NCBI GenBank assembly: GCA_027451645.1
Contig: DAIDIX010000003.1
Span: 5,416-29,763, forward strand
Direction: 5' to 3'
DNA length: 24,348 bases
DNA from: Candidatus Dormiibacterota bacterium
Lineage (GTDB): Bacteria > Chloroflexota > Dormibacteria > Aeolococcales > Aeolococcaceae
Shown here: positions 6,923 to 14,892 of the stretch, piece by piece
Layout of the letters: each line of letters opens with the position of its first letter
How positions within the stretch are numbered: position 1 is the stretch's first letter
Program-made: the position numbers and the translations under genes
Notes under the pieces: generated by a model
Seen by the model: the letters and a program-made list of their open reading frames with translations, nothing else
The model's database searches: none
What the model was told of the DNA's origin: nothing

Positions 6923-8213
6923 GCCGGTGCTCCGGTGTGGCTGGGGAGTAGGGGGCGATAACCCGGGCAAATATTGCTGCGACATCCTCAAGTGCTTCCT
7001 GCAGTGCGTCAATATCGTCATGCGTCACGTATACGGCAACGCTTGCCCGTGCAGTTGCAGGAACACCGAGATGTCGCATAAGGGGCTGGCAGCAGTGGTG
7101 TCCTACACGTATTGCCACACCATGACGGTCACATATAGTTCCCACATCATGGGCATGCACGCCCTGAACATTGAAGGAAACAGCTCCTACAATCTGCGTC
7201 CGATCTTCTGGTCCGTACACTTCAATGAAGGGAAGCGAATCAAGCATCTGTACGAGGTGCTGCATGAGCGAACTCTCGTAGTTCTCCATTGCCTCATACG
7301 ACAGGGAGTCGATGTAATCACAGGCAGCTGCAAGTCCTACTGCTGCTGCAACATCAGGTGTCCCAGCCTCAAACTTCTGGGGGAGTTCAGCCCAGGTGGT
7401 ACGTTCAAAGGTGACTGTATCGATCATGCTTCCTCCCCCAAGGAAGGGACTCATTGAGGAGAGGAGTTCCGGCTTTCCCCAGAGAACTCCGCTTCCCATT
7501 GGTCCATACAGCTTGTGACCGCTCATGGCGAAGAAGTCGCAGTTCAGCTCCTTCAGGTCTACACGTGCATGGGGTACCCGCTGCGCACCATCAACAGCAA
7601 CAAGAATCCCGGCTTCATGGGCCATGTCAATGAGTTCCCTGAGGGGGGTGACAATCCCAAGAACATTCGACTGGTACGTGATGCTGAGAATCTTTGTGGG
7701 AGGTGCAAGGAGCTTCCGTGCAGCAGCCATGTCGAGGGAACCGTCGGGAAGAAGAGGAATGGCTTCTATTGCAAAACCGTGGGTGGAGCGTTCGAGCTGC
7801 CAGGGGACGATGTTGCTGTGATGTTCAAGCACGGACAAAACCACACGGTCTGACGACATCAAACCGCCCTGGCGGGCTATCCCAGTTGCTACGAGATTGA
7901 GTGCTTCAGTCGTGTTGCGAACGAAGATGAGGCCACGGGGGTCTGCATTGAGGAACCGTGCCACCCTGTGTCGTGCATGCTCGAAACGGGATGTTGCAGC
8001 ATCACCAAGCTCATGAACTCCACGATGGACATTTGCATTGGCATGGATGTAGTAGTCCTGCATCGCCTTGAGGACAACAGCCGGTTTCTGGGATGTGGCT
8101 GCAGAATCAAGGTAGCTGAGTGGCCGTGTTCGGGATGCATCATTGAGAATGGGGAAATCCTTCCTGATCTCGGTGACATCGAACGGGGTAGTGGCAGAAG
8201 CTGGTGCAGTCAT
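6915..8213 (-). CDS. sufS: SufS, group II cysteine desulfurase
   Basis: A 432-residue PLP enzyme that converts cysteine to alanine plus enzyme-bound persulfide, the sulfur source for SUF assembly. Visible motifs are YLDSAATSQKP at the N-terminus, the catalytic LEHHSN at 129-134, the PLP lysine K234 in SGHKLYGP, and the active-site loop RVGHHCCQPLM with catalytic C374. The usual alanine after the catalytic cysteine is a second cysteine (C375). The ATG at 8213 overlaps the Rieske stop in ATGA. Its sulfur acceptor is SufU, encoded next. Confidence 0.97.
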   Translation of the reverse strand: MTAPASATTPFDVTEIRKDFPILNDASRTRPLSYLDSAATSQKPAVVLKAMQDYYIHANANVHRGVHELGDAATSRFEHARHRVARFLNADPRGLIFVRNTTEALNLVATGIARQGGLMSSDRVVLSVLEHHSNIVPWQLERSTHGFAIEAIPLLPDGSLDMAAARKLLAPPTKILSITYQSNVLGIVTPLRELIDMAHEAGILVAVDGAQRVPHARVDLKELNCDFFAMSGHKLYGPMGSGVLWGKPELLSSMSPFLGGGSMIDTVTFERTTWAELPQKFEAGTPDVAAAVGLAAACDYIDSLSYEAMENYESSLMQHLVQMLDSLPFIEVYGPEDRTQIVGAVSFNVQGVHAHDVGTICDRHGVAIRVGHHCCQPLMRHLGVPATARASVAVYVTHDDIDALQEALEDVAAIFARVIAPYSPATPEHRHA

Positions 8214-8548
8214 GCTGGAGGCTCCACTGCGGGCTCAAGAAGTACATGGATGCCAGTGGTGTCTGCCCGCACTGGGTATGTTGCGATTGGTTCCGTTGCA
8301 GGCAGGCTGAGAGGCTCTCCTGTGCGCAGATCAAAGCAGGAGCCGTGGAGCGGACACTCAATGGTGCATCGCTCCTCATCAAGATCTCCCTCTGAGAGAG
8401 AGGACTGGGCATGAGAGCACGTGTCATCGGTGACATAGTACGTTCCCCCTGCATTGAAGCAGGCAAGAAGGAGATCGCCGATCTCGAACCGGAAAGCATA
8501 TCCAGGGGGACAGTCATCTGTGTCCGCAAGACGGATCCACTCACTCAT
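8210..8548 (-). CDS. Rieske-type [2Fe-2S] ferredoxin of the SUF operon
   Basis: A 112-residue small Rieske protein of the non-heme-dioxygenase-ferredoxin type. The cluster ligands are C44 and H46 (DTCSHAQ) and C65 and H68 (CPLHGSCFD), spaced C-x-H-x18-C-x2-H. There is no membrane anchor, so it is a soluble electron carrier. Rieske ferredoxins between sufD and sufS occur in other SUF operons (for example in Actinobacteria) and are presumed to donate electrons for assembly, but the role is not well defined. The ATG at 8548 has AGGAGG 6 bases upstream and overlaps the sufD stop in ATGAGTGA. The stop overlaps sufS in ATGA. Confidence 0.93.
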   Translation of the reverse strand: MSEWIRLADTDDCPPGYAFRFEIGDLLLACFNAGGTYYVTDDTCSHAQSSLSEGDLDEERCTIECPLHGSCFDLRTGEPLSLPATEPIATYPVRADTTGIHVLLEPAVEPPA

Positions 8549-9782
8549 GGCTCGCCTCCTGCATCTCTCCCGAACTGTCAGGTGCGAACTCCGCAACAAA
8601 TGCCTCGGCTGCAGCACGGGCTTCCTGCGAGTGCATATGTGCACAGCCTTCGAGGAGAAATCCCTGAATGATCATGCGGCCTGCAACCTCACGGGAGATG
8701 CCACGGGACTCGAGGTAGAAAAGCTGTTCATGATCGACATGGCCAGCAGTGGTGCCATGGCCGCATTTCACATCATTGGCCTTGATCTCGAGTCGTGGAA
8801 CGCTGTCTGCCTGGGCCTCACGGGAGAGGAGAAGATTCCTGTTCTGCACGTACCCATCTGTCTTCACTGCTTCCTCTGTGACATTAATGAGGCCGGAGTA
8901 GACACTGTGGGCCCGGTCATCGACAACGTTTCGGACAAGGATGGAGCTTGTAGTTGACGGTGCACGGTGCAGCTGGAGAGTCTGAAGATCCCTATGGGCT
9001 GTACTGTTCAGAAGGTCAAGCGAGGTAAGAAGGGAAGACGAGCCAGCTCCTGCAAGGTCAATGTCGAGGTACTGCTTCGAGCTTCCGTCACCGTTCCTGA
9101 GCAGGGTTCCCTCAAAGGAGGCATCCCGGCCAAGAAGGACATGAAGAAATCCTGCAGCAAGAGCACCTGATGCACTGGTGGTCGACTGCAGGAGTGTGCA
9201 TGAAGCTCCATCTTCAAGGACAATGACAGTCCCGCCAACAACGAGGGTTCCCGCATGCGGGGAGGCAGTGCGAAGTGCAAGGGTGAGAGATGCGTGGGCA
9301 CCAACGTGAATGATGGTCAGGGGAAGATGCAGGCTATCAGGAGCGGTTGTGGTGATGCCGAGCTGAAGCGGATCCCTGATGGAGGTGCCGGGTGCCACAT
9401 TGATGACCATGCCGGAATCATGCAGAGCCTTCCAGAGGGTTGTGAAATATCGAGTGTGCTGGGAGTCAGGCAGGTCCACCATCGCAGTGAAGTCGTGTGA
9501 GTCCTTACTGCCATCGAGAGAGGAGATCTCGATACCAGTGGGAAGAGAGGTGATCTCAGGAAGCGCGTATCCCGATTCTGCAAGAGGCAGATCGAGGCGG
9601 CCAACGTAGGGCCGGGGATCTGTTCTTCTCCAGTCCTCGTCCTGAGGAGTAGGGAAGAGAAGATCCTGAAGGGCCCGCCAGGAAGTGGAGCGCTGCTCCA
9701 CTGTCTCCCGTGAACCATGTGTCAGTCGGTCAGGAGCAGTGTCAGTGAGGTGTGGTTGCGAGGCAAGGAGAGTCATGGTCAT
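8541..9782 (-). CDS. sufD: SufD, SUF scaffold subunit
   Basis: A 413-residue right-handed beta-helix protein that pairs with SufB and SufC to form the cluster-building scaffold. The diagnostic C-terminal segments are ARLEIKANDVKCGHG-like (here PRLEIKANDVKCGHGT) and DHEQLFYLESRGISRE. The N-terminal helical domain with DEDWRRTDPRPY is typical of SufD. The histidine in KCGHG, needed in E. coli SufD, is present. The ATG at 9782 lies 3 bases after the sufB stop. A second ATG at 9776 is better placed for the AGGGA ribosome binding site, so the true start could be 2 codons later. Confidence 0.95.
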   Translation of the reverse strand: MTMTLLASQPHLTDTAPDRLTHGSRETVEQRSTSWRALQDLLFPTPQDEDWRRTDPRPYVGRLDLPLAESGYALPEITSLPTGIEISSLDGSKDSHDFTAMVDLPDSQHTRYFTTLWKALHDSGMVINVAPGTSIRDPLQLGITTTAPDSLHLPLTIIHVGAHASLTLALRTASPHAGTLVVGGTVIVLEDGASCTLLQSTTSASGALAAGFLHVLLGRDASFEGTLLRNGDGSSKQYLDIDLAGAGSSSLLTSLDLLNSTAHRDLQTLQLHRAPSTTSSILVRNVVDDRAHSVYSGLINVTEEAVKTDGYVQNRNLLLSREAQADSVPRLEIKANDVKCGHGTTAGHVDHEQLFYLESRGISREVAGRMIIQGFLLEGCAHMHSQEARAAAEAFVAEFAPDSSGEMQEASHE

Positions 9783-9785
9783 TCC

Positions 9786-11186
9786 CTAACCAACTGCATT
9801 GTCCATTTGGACAGCGAGGAGCCTGTTGAGCTCAACAGCATATTCCATCGGAAGCTCTTTTACGAAAGGCTCAAAAAAGCCATTGACAATGAGGGCTGTG
9901 GCATCCTGTTCGGATATCCCCCTGCTCCGCAGGTAGAAGAGCTGGTCCTCACCCACCTTGCTGACACTAGCCTCATGGCCGATTTCCACATTGGGATTCT
10001 TGATGTCCATGTAGGGATAGGTGTCACTTCGGGAAGTCTCATCGAGGAGGAGCGCATCGCATCGGACATTGCACTTCACATTGTCAGCTTTCTCATTGAC
10101 AACAATGTGACCGCGGTAGGACGTACGACCAGTCCCCTTGCTAATAGATCGCGATACGATGTTACTTGTCGTATTTGGTGCTACGTGGATGCACTTCGCA
10201 CCTGCATCCTGATGCTGGCCACTTCCCGCAAATGCTGCAGACAGCACCTCGCCATGTGCCCGTTCTCCCATGAGGTAGATGGAGGGGTACTTCATGGTGA
10301 CCTTGCTGCCGAGGTTTCCGTCGATCCATTCGATCGTTGCACCAGCTTGCGCAACAGCACGCTTTGTCACGAGGTTGTACACGTTGTTGGACCAGTTCTG
10401 GATTGTTGTGTACCGGATATGCGCATCTTCAAGGGCGATGAGCTCGACAACAGCGGAATGAAGGGAGTCAGCGGAATACGTTGGTGCAGTGCAGCCCTCG
10501 ATGTAGTGGACATATGAACCCCGGTCAGCAATGATGAGCGTACGTTCGAACTGTCCCATGTTGTCGCTGTTGATGCGGAAATATGCCTGGAGCGGAATGT
10601 CGACATGGACTCCCGGTGGAACATAGACGAATGATCCGCCCGACCAGACAGCACTGTTGAGGGCTGCGAACTTGTTGTCGTTCGGAGGAATGATCGTGGA
10701 GAAGTATTTGCGGAAGAGGTCCTCGTGCTCGCGGAGTCCACTGTCACAATCAGAGAAGATGACTCCCTGCTTCTCGAGCCCCTCTTTAATATTGTGGTAC
10801 ACGACCTCTGAGTCATACTGGGCACTGACACCAGCAAGAAACTTTCGTTCCGCTTCGGGAATTCCAAGCTTGTCAAAGGTACTCTTGATCTGCTCGGGAA
10901 CCTCATCCCACGACCGGCCCTGCTGGTCCGTTGGTTTCACATAGTAGTAGATATTGTCGAAGTCGATGCCGGTAAGATCAGCACCCCAGGAGGGCATGGG
11001 CCGTGCCATGAAATGCCTGTATGCCTTGAGCCGGAAGCGGAGCATCCACTCCGGTTCCTTTTTCCGGGCAGAGATTGCACGGATGACGTCCTCAGACAGT
11101 CCCTTCTCCGTACGGAAAACGGAAGCATCCTCATCATGGAAGCCGTACTGATACTCCTTTGAAAGATGTTCTGCGTCAATTGCCAT
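9786..11186 (-). CDS. sufB: SufB, SUF scaffold subunit
   Basis: A 466-residue central scaffold protein on which [Fe-S] clusters form. Family segments are EYQYGFHDE at the N-terminus, SWGADLTGIDFDNIYYYVKP, GGSFVYVPPGVHVDIPLQ, YVHYIEGCTAP, and the C-terminal KADNVKCNVRCDALLL and NVEIGHEASVSKVGEDQLFYL. The cysteine in EGCTAP corresponds to the sulfur-accepting residue of E. coli SufB. The ATG at 11186 starts at the conserved N-terminus, has GGGAG upstream, and overlaps the sufC 3' end by 11 bp. An in-frame ATG farther upstream would add 34 residues inside sufC and is rejected. Confidence 0.98.
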   Translation of the reverse strand: MAIDAEHLSKEYQYGFHDEDASVFRTEKGLSEDVIRAISARKKEPEWMLRFRLKAYRHFMARPMPSWGADLTGIDFDNIYYYVKPTDQQGRSWDEVPEQIKSTFDKLGIPEAERKFLAGVSAQYDSEVVYHNIKEGLEKQGVIFSDCDSGLREHEDLFRKYFSTIIPPNDNKFAALNSAVWSGGSFVYVPPGVHVDIPLQAYFRINSDNMGQFERTLIIADRGSYVHYIEGCTAPTYSADSLHSAVVELIALEDAHIRYTTIQNWSNNVYNLVTKRAVAQAGATIEWIDGNLGSKVTMKYPSIYLMGERAHGEVLSAAFAGSGQHQDAGAKCIHVAPNTTSNIVSRSISKGTGRTSYRGHIVVNEKADNVKCNVRCDALLLDETSRSDTYPYMDIKNPNVEIGHEASVSKVGEDQLFYLRSRGISEQDATALIVNGFFEPFVKELPMEYAVELNRLLAVQMDNAVG

Positions 11187-11955
11187 GATGTGCTCCCATC
11201 GGCTCAGGCTCAGCACTGGTGCCAATAAACGGTGCATACCCCGACTTCTCAATTTCCTGAGCCATTTCTGGTCCACCAGTTGCAACAATCTGGCCCCTGT
11301 AGAGCAGATGGATCACATCTGGCTTCAGATGTTCGAGGATTCTGTTGTAGTGCGTAATGAGGAGGATTCCAAGTTCCGGTGTCCGTACCCTGTTTACTCC
11401 CTCGGCAACAGTCCGGAGAGCATCCACGTCGAGACCGGAGTCGGTTTCATCGAGCACTGCAAATGCAGGTTCAAGGAGAGCCATCTGGAGAATCTCTGTC
11501 CGCTTCTTCTCGCCACCAGAGAATCCATCATTGATGTATCGTCCGCGGAAGCTCTCATCCATGTGGAGGGATGCCATTGTCTGGGATAGCTTCGCAAGGA
11601 AGGCTCGTGCAGGAAGCTCCTTGCCAAGTCCCCGGAGCGCAGCTCTCAGGAAATTGACTACTGTCACTCCTGGAATAGCTGTCGGATATTGTGGAGAAAG
11701 GAAGAGTCCAAGCCGTGCCCGCTCCTCGGGGGAGAGCTCGACAAGGGGTGTTCCATTAAGGGAGATTGATCCCTTGGTAACCGTGTATGCGGGATGACCC
11801 ATGATCGTGTAGGCGAGGGTGCTCTTTCCGGACCCGTTTGGACCCATGAGGGCATGAACCTCACCCTCGGGTACGTGAAGGGTTACCCCATGCAGGATGT
11901 CCGTTTCTCCCACCCGAACATGGAGATTGTCAATGGAAAGGCCGCGAACAGTCAT
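11176..11955 (-). CDS. sufC: SufC, SUF scaffold ATPase
   Basis: A 259-residue ABC-type ATPase without membrane domains; it drives conformational change of SufB-SufD. Walker A GPNGSGKST is at 38-46, and the signature FSGGEKKRTE at 145-154 is specific to SufC. Walker B is FAVLDETDSGLD, with H-loop H202 in LLITHYNR. The ATG at 11955 overlaps the sufR stop in ATGA. A longer in-frame extension lies inside sufR and is rejected because the family N-terminus starts here. The 3' end overlaps sufB by 11 bp, so translation is probably coupled. Confidence 0.98.
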   Translation of the reverse strand: MTVRGLSIDNLHVRVGETDILHGVTLHVPEGEVHALMGPNGSGKSTLAYTIMGHPAYTVTKGSISLNGTPLVELSPEERARLGLFLSPQYPTAIPGVTVVNFLRAALRGLGKELPARAFLAKLSQTMASLHMDESFRGRYINDGFSGGEKKRTEILQMALLEPAFAVLDETDSGLDVDALRTVAEGVNRVRTPELGILLITHYNRILEHLKPDVIHLLYRGQIVATGGPEMAQEIEKSGYAPFIGTSAEPEPMGAHHGN

Positions 11956-12464
11956 GATGCATTCACCTGTGTGTCTGGAACGAGGGAGATGGTGCCAAGA
12001 GGAACCCTCCGAACGGGAGTGCTCTCTGCAATGTGGTCTAGCGATTTCGACTGGAGGAAGGCGACGATTGCATGCTGGAGATCTCCCCACACGCCAGCAG
12101 TGACGCAGTGACTGTCCATTGGACAGCTTCCTTCAACATATTGGGGAGCAAGACAGTCGACTGGAGCAATGGGTCCGTCTGTCGCAACAACAATGTCGTA
12201 TAGAGAGATGTCTGATGGATCGCGGGCAAGAATGTATCCACCCTTGACACCCCGAACGCTGTGGACCAGTCCTGCATGGCGGAGTGGCATGGAGAGCTGC
12301 TCAAGGAAGGGATGCGGCAGCCGTTCCTCCTCGGCTATCACCCGAAGATTCACAAGCTCCCGTGAAGGATAGTGTCTGGCAAGGACTGTCATCATGCGGA
12401 GAGCGTAGTGAGCGCGCTCCGTGACACGAAGCGAGACCCCGCCCGTCTCAAATCTGATTCCCAT
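11952..12464 (-). CDS. sufR: Rrf2-family Fe-S-sensing regulator heading the suf operon
   Basis: A 170-residue Rrf2/IscR-family transcription factor. The winged helix-turn-helix occupies about 12-80 (RVTERAHYALRMM ... HPFLEQLSMPLRHAGLVHSVRG). A cysteine triad C104, C114, C120 is suited to bind an Fe-S cluster; the spacing x9/x5 differs from the x5/x5 of E. coli IscR. As the first gene of suf it probably represses the operon when clusters are plentiful (inferred from family and position). The name sufR is used here for position; cyanobacterial SufR is a different (DeoR-like) family. The ATG at 12464 has no Shine-Dalgarno, but an extended -10 box sits 6 bases upstream, which fits a leaderless transcript. 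Confidence 0.93.
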   Translation of the reverse strand: MGIRFETGGVSLRVTERAHYALRMMTVLARHYPSRELVNLRVIAEEERLPHPFLEQLSMPLRHAGLVHSVRGVKGGYILARDPSDISLYDIVVATDGPIAPVDCLAPQYVEGSCPMDSHCVTAGVWGDLQHAIVAFLQSKSLDHIAESTPVRRVPLGTISLVPDTQVNAS

Positions 12465-12470
12465 ACTAAG

Positions 12471-12479
12471 AATATACCA
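12471..12479 (-). promoter_or_regulatory. Extended -10 promoter of the suf operon
   Basis: On the minus strand the string reads TGGTATATT, an extended -10 (TGn plus TATATT), ending 6 bases before the sufR ATG. The transcription start would fall at or within a base or two of that ATG. The 39-base gap to the upstream cysteine desulfurase gene gives just enough room. No convincing -35 is seen, as is usual with extended -10 promoters. Confidence 0.5.
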
Positions 12480-12503
12480 GTGACGGGGTCGGAATTGCAG
12501 TGG

Positions 12504-13667
12504 CTAGGGGTTTGCGGGAGATGACCGGAGTGCGCAGACTGCATCGACAATTGCTGCAGCAGTATGGAGCACGTCATCCTGTGTCGTGGTGTGCCCGAGA
12601 GTGCAACGGAGGAGTCCCCGTGCATCGTCCTCAGGAAAACCCATTGCTGTAAGCACATGTGATGGGAGAGTGGTTCCGGCAGAGCAGGCAGAGCCACCTG
12701 ATGCAGAGATGCCTGCAGTATCGAGTCGCGTGAGGAGAAGCTCGTTTCTGATTCCGGGAAAGACGAAGGAGGCGCATGAGGGTACCCTGGGAGCCTGTTC
12801 ACCAGGAATGATGGTTTCTGGAAGCTTCTTCCGCACATCGTCACTCAATTTTGCCCGGAGACGTTCCATCGCATCACACCAGGAATTCCTGTTCTCGGCA
12901 AGCTCGGCGACTGCAGCAGCAAAGCCTGCAATTGCAGGAATGGCTTCAGTGCCAGACCGCCTGTTCCGCTCCTGACCTCCCCCATGGATGAGGGGAGCTA
13001 CGAACGTTCCATCTCTCAGGACAAGACAGCCTGCTCCTTTCGGGCCATACAGCTTGTGACTGCTGAGCGAGAGGAGATCCACTCCAAGGGCATTCATGTC
13101 ACAGGATAGATAGCCTGCTCCCTGCACTGCATCCGTATGGACAAAGGTCTCGGCTCGCTTGGCATGGACAGCATTGGAGATGGCAGGAATGTCCTGGATT
13201 ACTCCTGTTTCATTGTTCACATACATGATGGAAACGAGAACAGTATCCGGGCGCATGGCCTCGAGCACTGCCTCAGGCTGGATGACGCCATTGCTGTCAG
13301 GATAGACGAGACTTACCTCTGCAGCACCAGACTCGGAAAGTGCCTCTGCAGTAGACAGCACTGCCTCATGTTCAATGGCGCTTACGATGACATGCTTTCC
13401 ACGTGAGGAGCTCCACCGTCCCACGATTCCTGTCAGGGCAAGATTGTCTGCTTCTGTTCCGGAAGCCGTGAAGATGACATTCCGTGCTGCAGTCCCTGTA
13501 AAGGCTGCAAGTGCATCACGGGCTCCATCAAGAATGGTGCGGGCCTGCTGCCCCTCAGCATGGATGGAGGATGGGTTTCCCCAACACTCCTCGAGAGCAT
13601 GCTGCATTGCTGCAACTGCTGCAGGGGAAGGAGGCGTAGTGGCTGCATGGTCAAGGTAGATCCGCAT
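12504..13667 (-). CDS. nifS: NifS/IscS-type (group I) cysteine desulfurase
   Basis: A 387-residue PLP enzyme producing persulfide sulfur from cysteine, distinct from SufS. Motifs are MRIYLDHAATTPP at the N-terminus, VSAIEHEAVL, VNNETGVIQDI, the PLP lysine K205 in SSHKLYGPKG, GGGQERNRRSGT, and the flexible loop SASGGSACSAG with catalytic C328. The long loop marks group I. The ATG at 13667 has AGGAAA about 8 bases upstream and begins at the family N-terminus. An in-frame ATG 15 codons earlier is less likely. It lies 39 bases upstream of the suf operon on the same strand. No mnmA, thiI or iscU is in the window, so its acceptor is unknown; tRNA thiolation or cofactor synthesis are likely roles. 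Confidence 0.95.
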   Translation of the reverse strand: MRIYLDHAATTPPSPAAVAAMQHALEECWGNPSSIHAEGQQARTILDGARDALAAFTGTAARNVIFTASGTEADNLALTGIVGRWSSSRGKHVIVSAIEHEAVLSTAEALSESGAAEVSLVYPDSNGVIQPEAVLEAMRPDTVLVSIMYVNNETGVIQDIPAISNAVHAKRAETFVHTDAVQGAGYLSCDMNALGVDLLSLSSHKLYGPKGAGCLVLRDGTFVAPLIHGGGQERNRRSGTEAIPAIAGFAAAVAELAENRNSWCDAMERLRAKLSDDVRKKLPETIIPGEQAPRVPSCASFVFPGIRNELLLTRLDTAGISASGGSACSAGTTLPSHVLTAMGFPEDDARGLLRCTLGHTTTQDDVLHTAAAIVDAVCALRSSPANP

Positions 13668-13742
13668 TCTGCATGTTTCCTGGATATGGTATGGGAGGAA
13701 ACTCCCGTTCATTGTGATGCGATTGTACGCAATGGCCCGGGC

Positions 13743-14810
13743 CTACGACGAGGAGGAAACCGTATCTCCTAGTGCAGCGAGGACAGCATCAACAAAGCCT
13801 GTCGTTGGTGATGTTCCTCCTAGGTCAGCTGTGCGGACTCCGCTATGGAGAACAGTATCGACTGCTGCACGGATCCGTCTGGAGGCACGTACAGCTGCAG
13901 GATCTTCCGCATAGTGAAGCACAGACGCCAGAGCAAGAATCATTGCCATGGGATTTGCAATGTTCTTGCCTTCGAGTGCTGGAGCTGTGCCATGTGGAGC
14001 CTCTGCAACAACCACCTCTGGCCGTTCGTGGGAGGGACCGTAGCGGAGGATGAGCGATTCTGCCCCAGCAAGCGATCCGAAGAGTGCAAGCACAAGGTCC
14101 GAAAGGCAGTCGCCATCACGGTTCAGTGCCGGGATGACAAGGGGAGCTCCATGCTGGCGGAGGAGGAGTGCATATGTTGCATCGATGAGCTGGGGCTCAT
14201 AGCGGACATGTGACCACATCTCATGGGCTGCATCCAGGGATTCCTTGAGGAGTCCCTCGTAGACAGGGGAAACAGTATATTTTGGACCGCCAAACACAAT
14301 GCCATCGCATGCTGAGGCATAGAGGAATGCAGTCTGGGCAACAGCCCTGCAGGTATCCCTGGAGATGTGTTCTGTCCTGTACGCGATGACGTTGCCATCC
14401 TTCTCCTCACGCCACTCCGTTGCACTGTAGGCATCATCTACTGCCATCCTGACGACTGTGATTGGAGTGGCTACTGAGCCGATGGAGGAGATGCCAGCGA
14501 TGGGACGGCCAGTACGGATGATGACCTGGGCTCCGATCCGGTCACGAAGGAGGGCATTCGGACTTCCCACATCATCCGCTTTCTCGGGAGTGATGGTTGC
14601 AGCCTTGAGTCCGAGCCTGTGTGCACAGATTGCATCAGCAGCATCGCGTACCACACCATTTGCTGTGGCTCGGCGATTGGCAAGGGAGCAGTCAAACTCC
14701 TGGAGATCGAGAGTGCATCCAAGAAGGGCAGGATCTGCAAGCCGGAGAGTCTCAAGAAGAAGTTCTTCTCCAGTCTGGTCCCCATGGAGCACGACAACGG
14801 TTGTTGACAT
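13743..14810 (-). CDS. Divergent isocitrate/isopropylmalate-family dehydrogenase
   Basis: A 355-residue beta-decarboxylating dehydrogenase. The layout is closest to homodimeric (eukaryotic-type) NADP isocitrate dehydrogenase: AATITPEKADDVGSPNALLR (S83, N85, R89 match the substrate-binding SPN-R), GGPKYTVSPVYEG with a catalytic-type K177, and YEPQLIDA. Metal-binding aspartates are in RDGDCLSD (D232, D234, D238). The nucleotide loop is EAPHGTAPALEGKNIANPMAMI. The N-terminal LHGDQTGEELL replaces the usual GDGIGPE. It is about 50 residues shorter than typical enzymes of that branch. Isocitrate is the first guess; isopropylmalate or another malate-type substrate is not excluded. The ATG at 14810 has GGAGAG upstream. 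Confidence 0.8.
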   Translation of the reverse strand: MSTTVVVLHGDQTGEELLLETLRLADPALLGCTLDLQEFDCSLANRRATANGVVRDAADAICAHRLGLKAATITPEKADDVGSPNALLRDRIGAQVIIRTGRPIAGISSIGSVATPITVVRMAVDDAYSATEWREEKDGNVIAYRTEHISRDTCRAVAQTAFLYASACDGIVFGGPKYTVSPVYEGLLKESLDAAHEMWSHVRYEPQLIDATYALLLRQHGAPLVIPALNRDGDCLSDLVLALFGSLAGAESLILRYGPSHERPEVVVAEAPHGTAPALEGKNIANPMAMILALASVLHYAEDPAAVRASRRIRAAVDTVLHSGVRTADLGGTSPTTGFVDAVLAALGDTVSSSS

Positions 14811-14892
14811 TCGGATCTCTCCACATGCACGCATTCAGTGGACTGGACTACCCCTCCATTATCGTCAAGTGGATGCAGGTTCGGTGGGCTTG

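Noticed and set aside
6831..7457. Long plus-strand open frame (208 codons) opposite sufS/sufU
   Set aside because: Antisense to well-supported SUF genes; Cys/His/Ser-rich residues with no family likeness and no ribosome binding site.
9717..10517. Plus-strand open frame (266 codons) opposite sufB/sufD
   Set aside because: Pure shadow of sufB; the minus-strand frame has unambiguous SufB motifs.
13693..13706. Short hairpin GGGAG-GAAA-CTCCC after the desulfurase start region
   Set aside because: A 5-bp stem with no T run between two same-strand genes; too weak to call a terminator.
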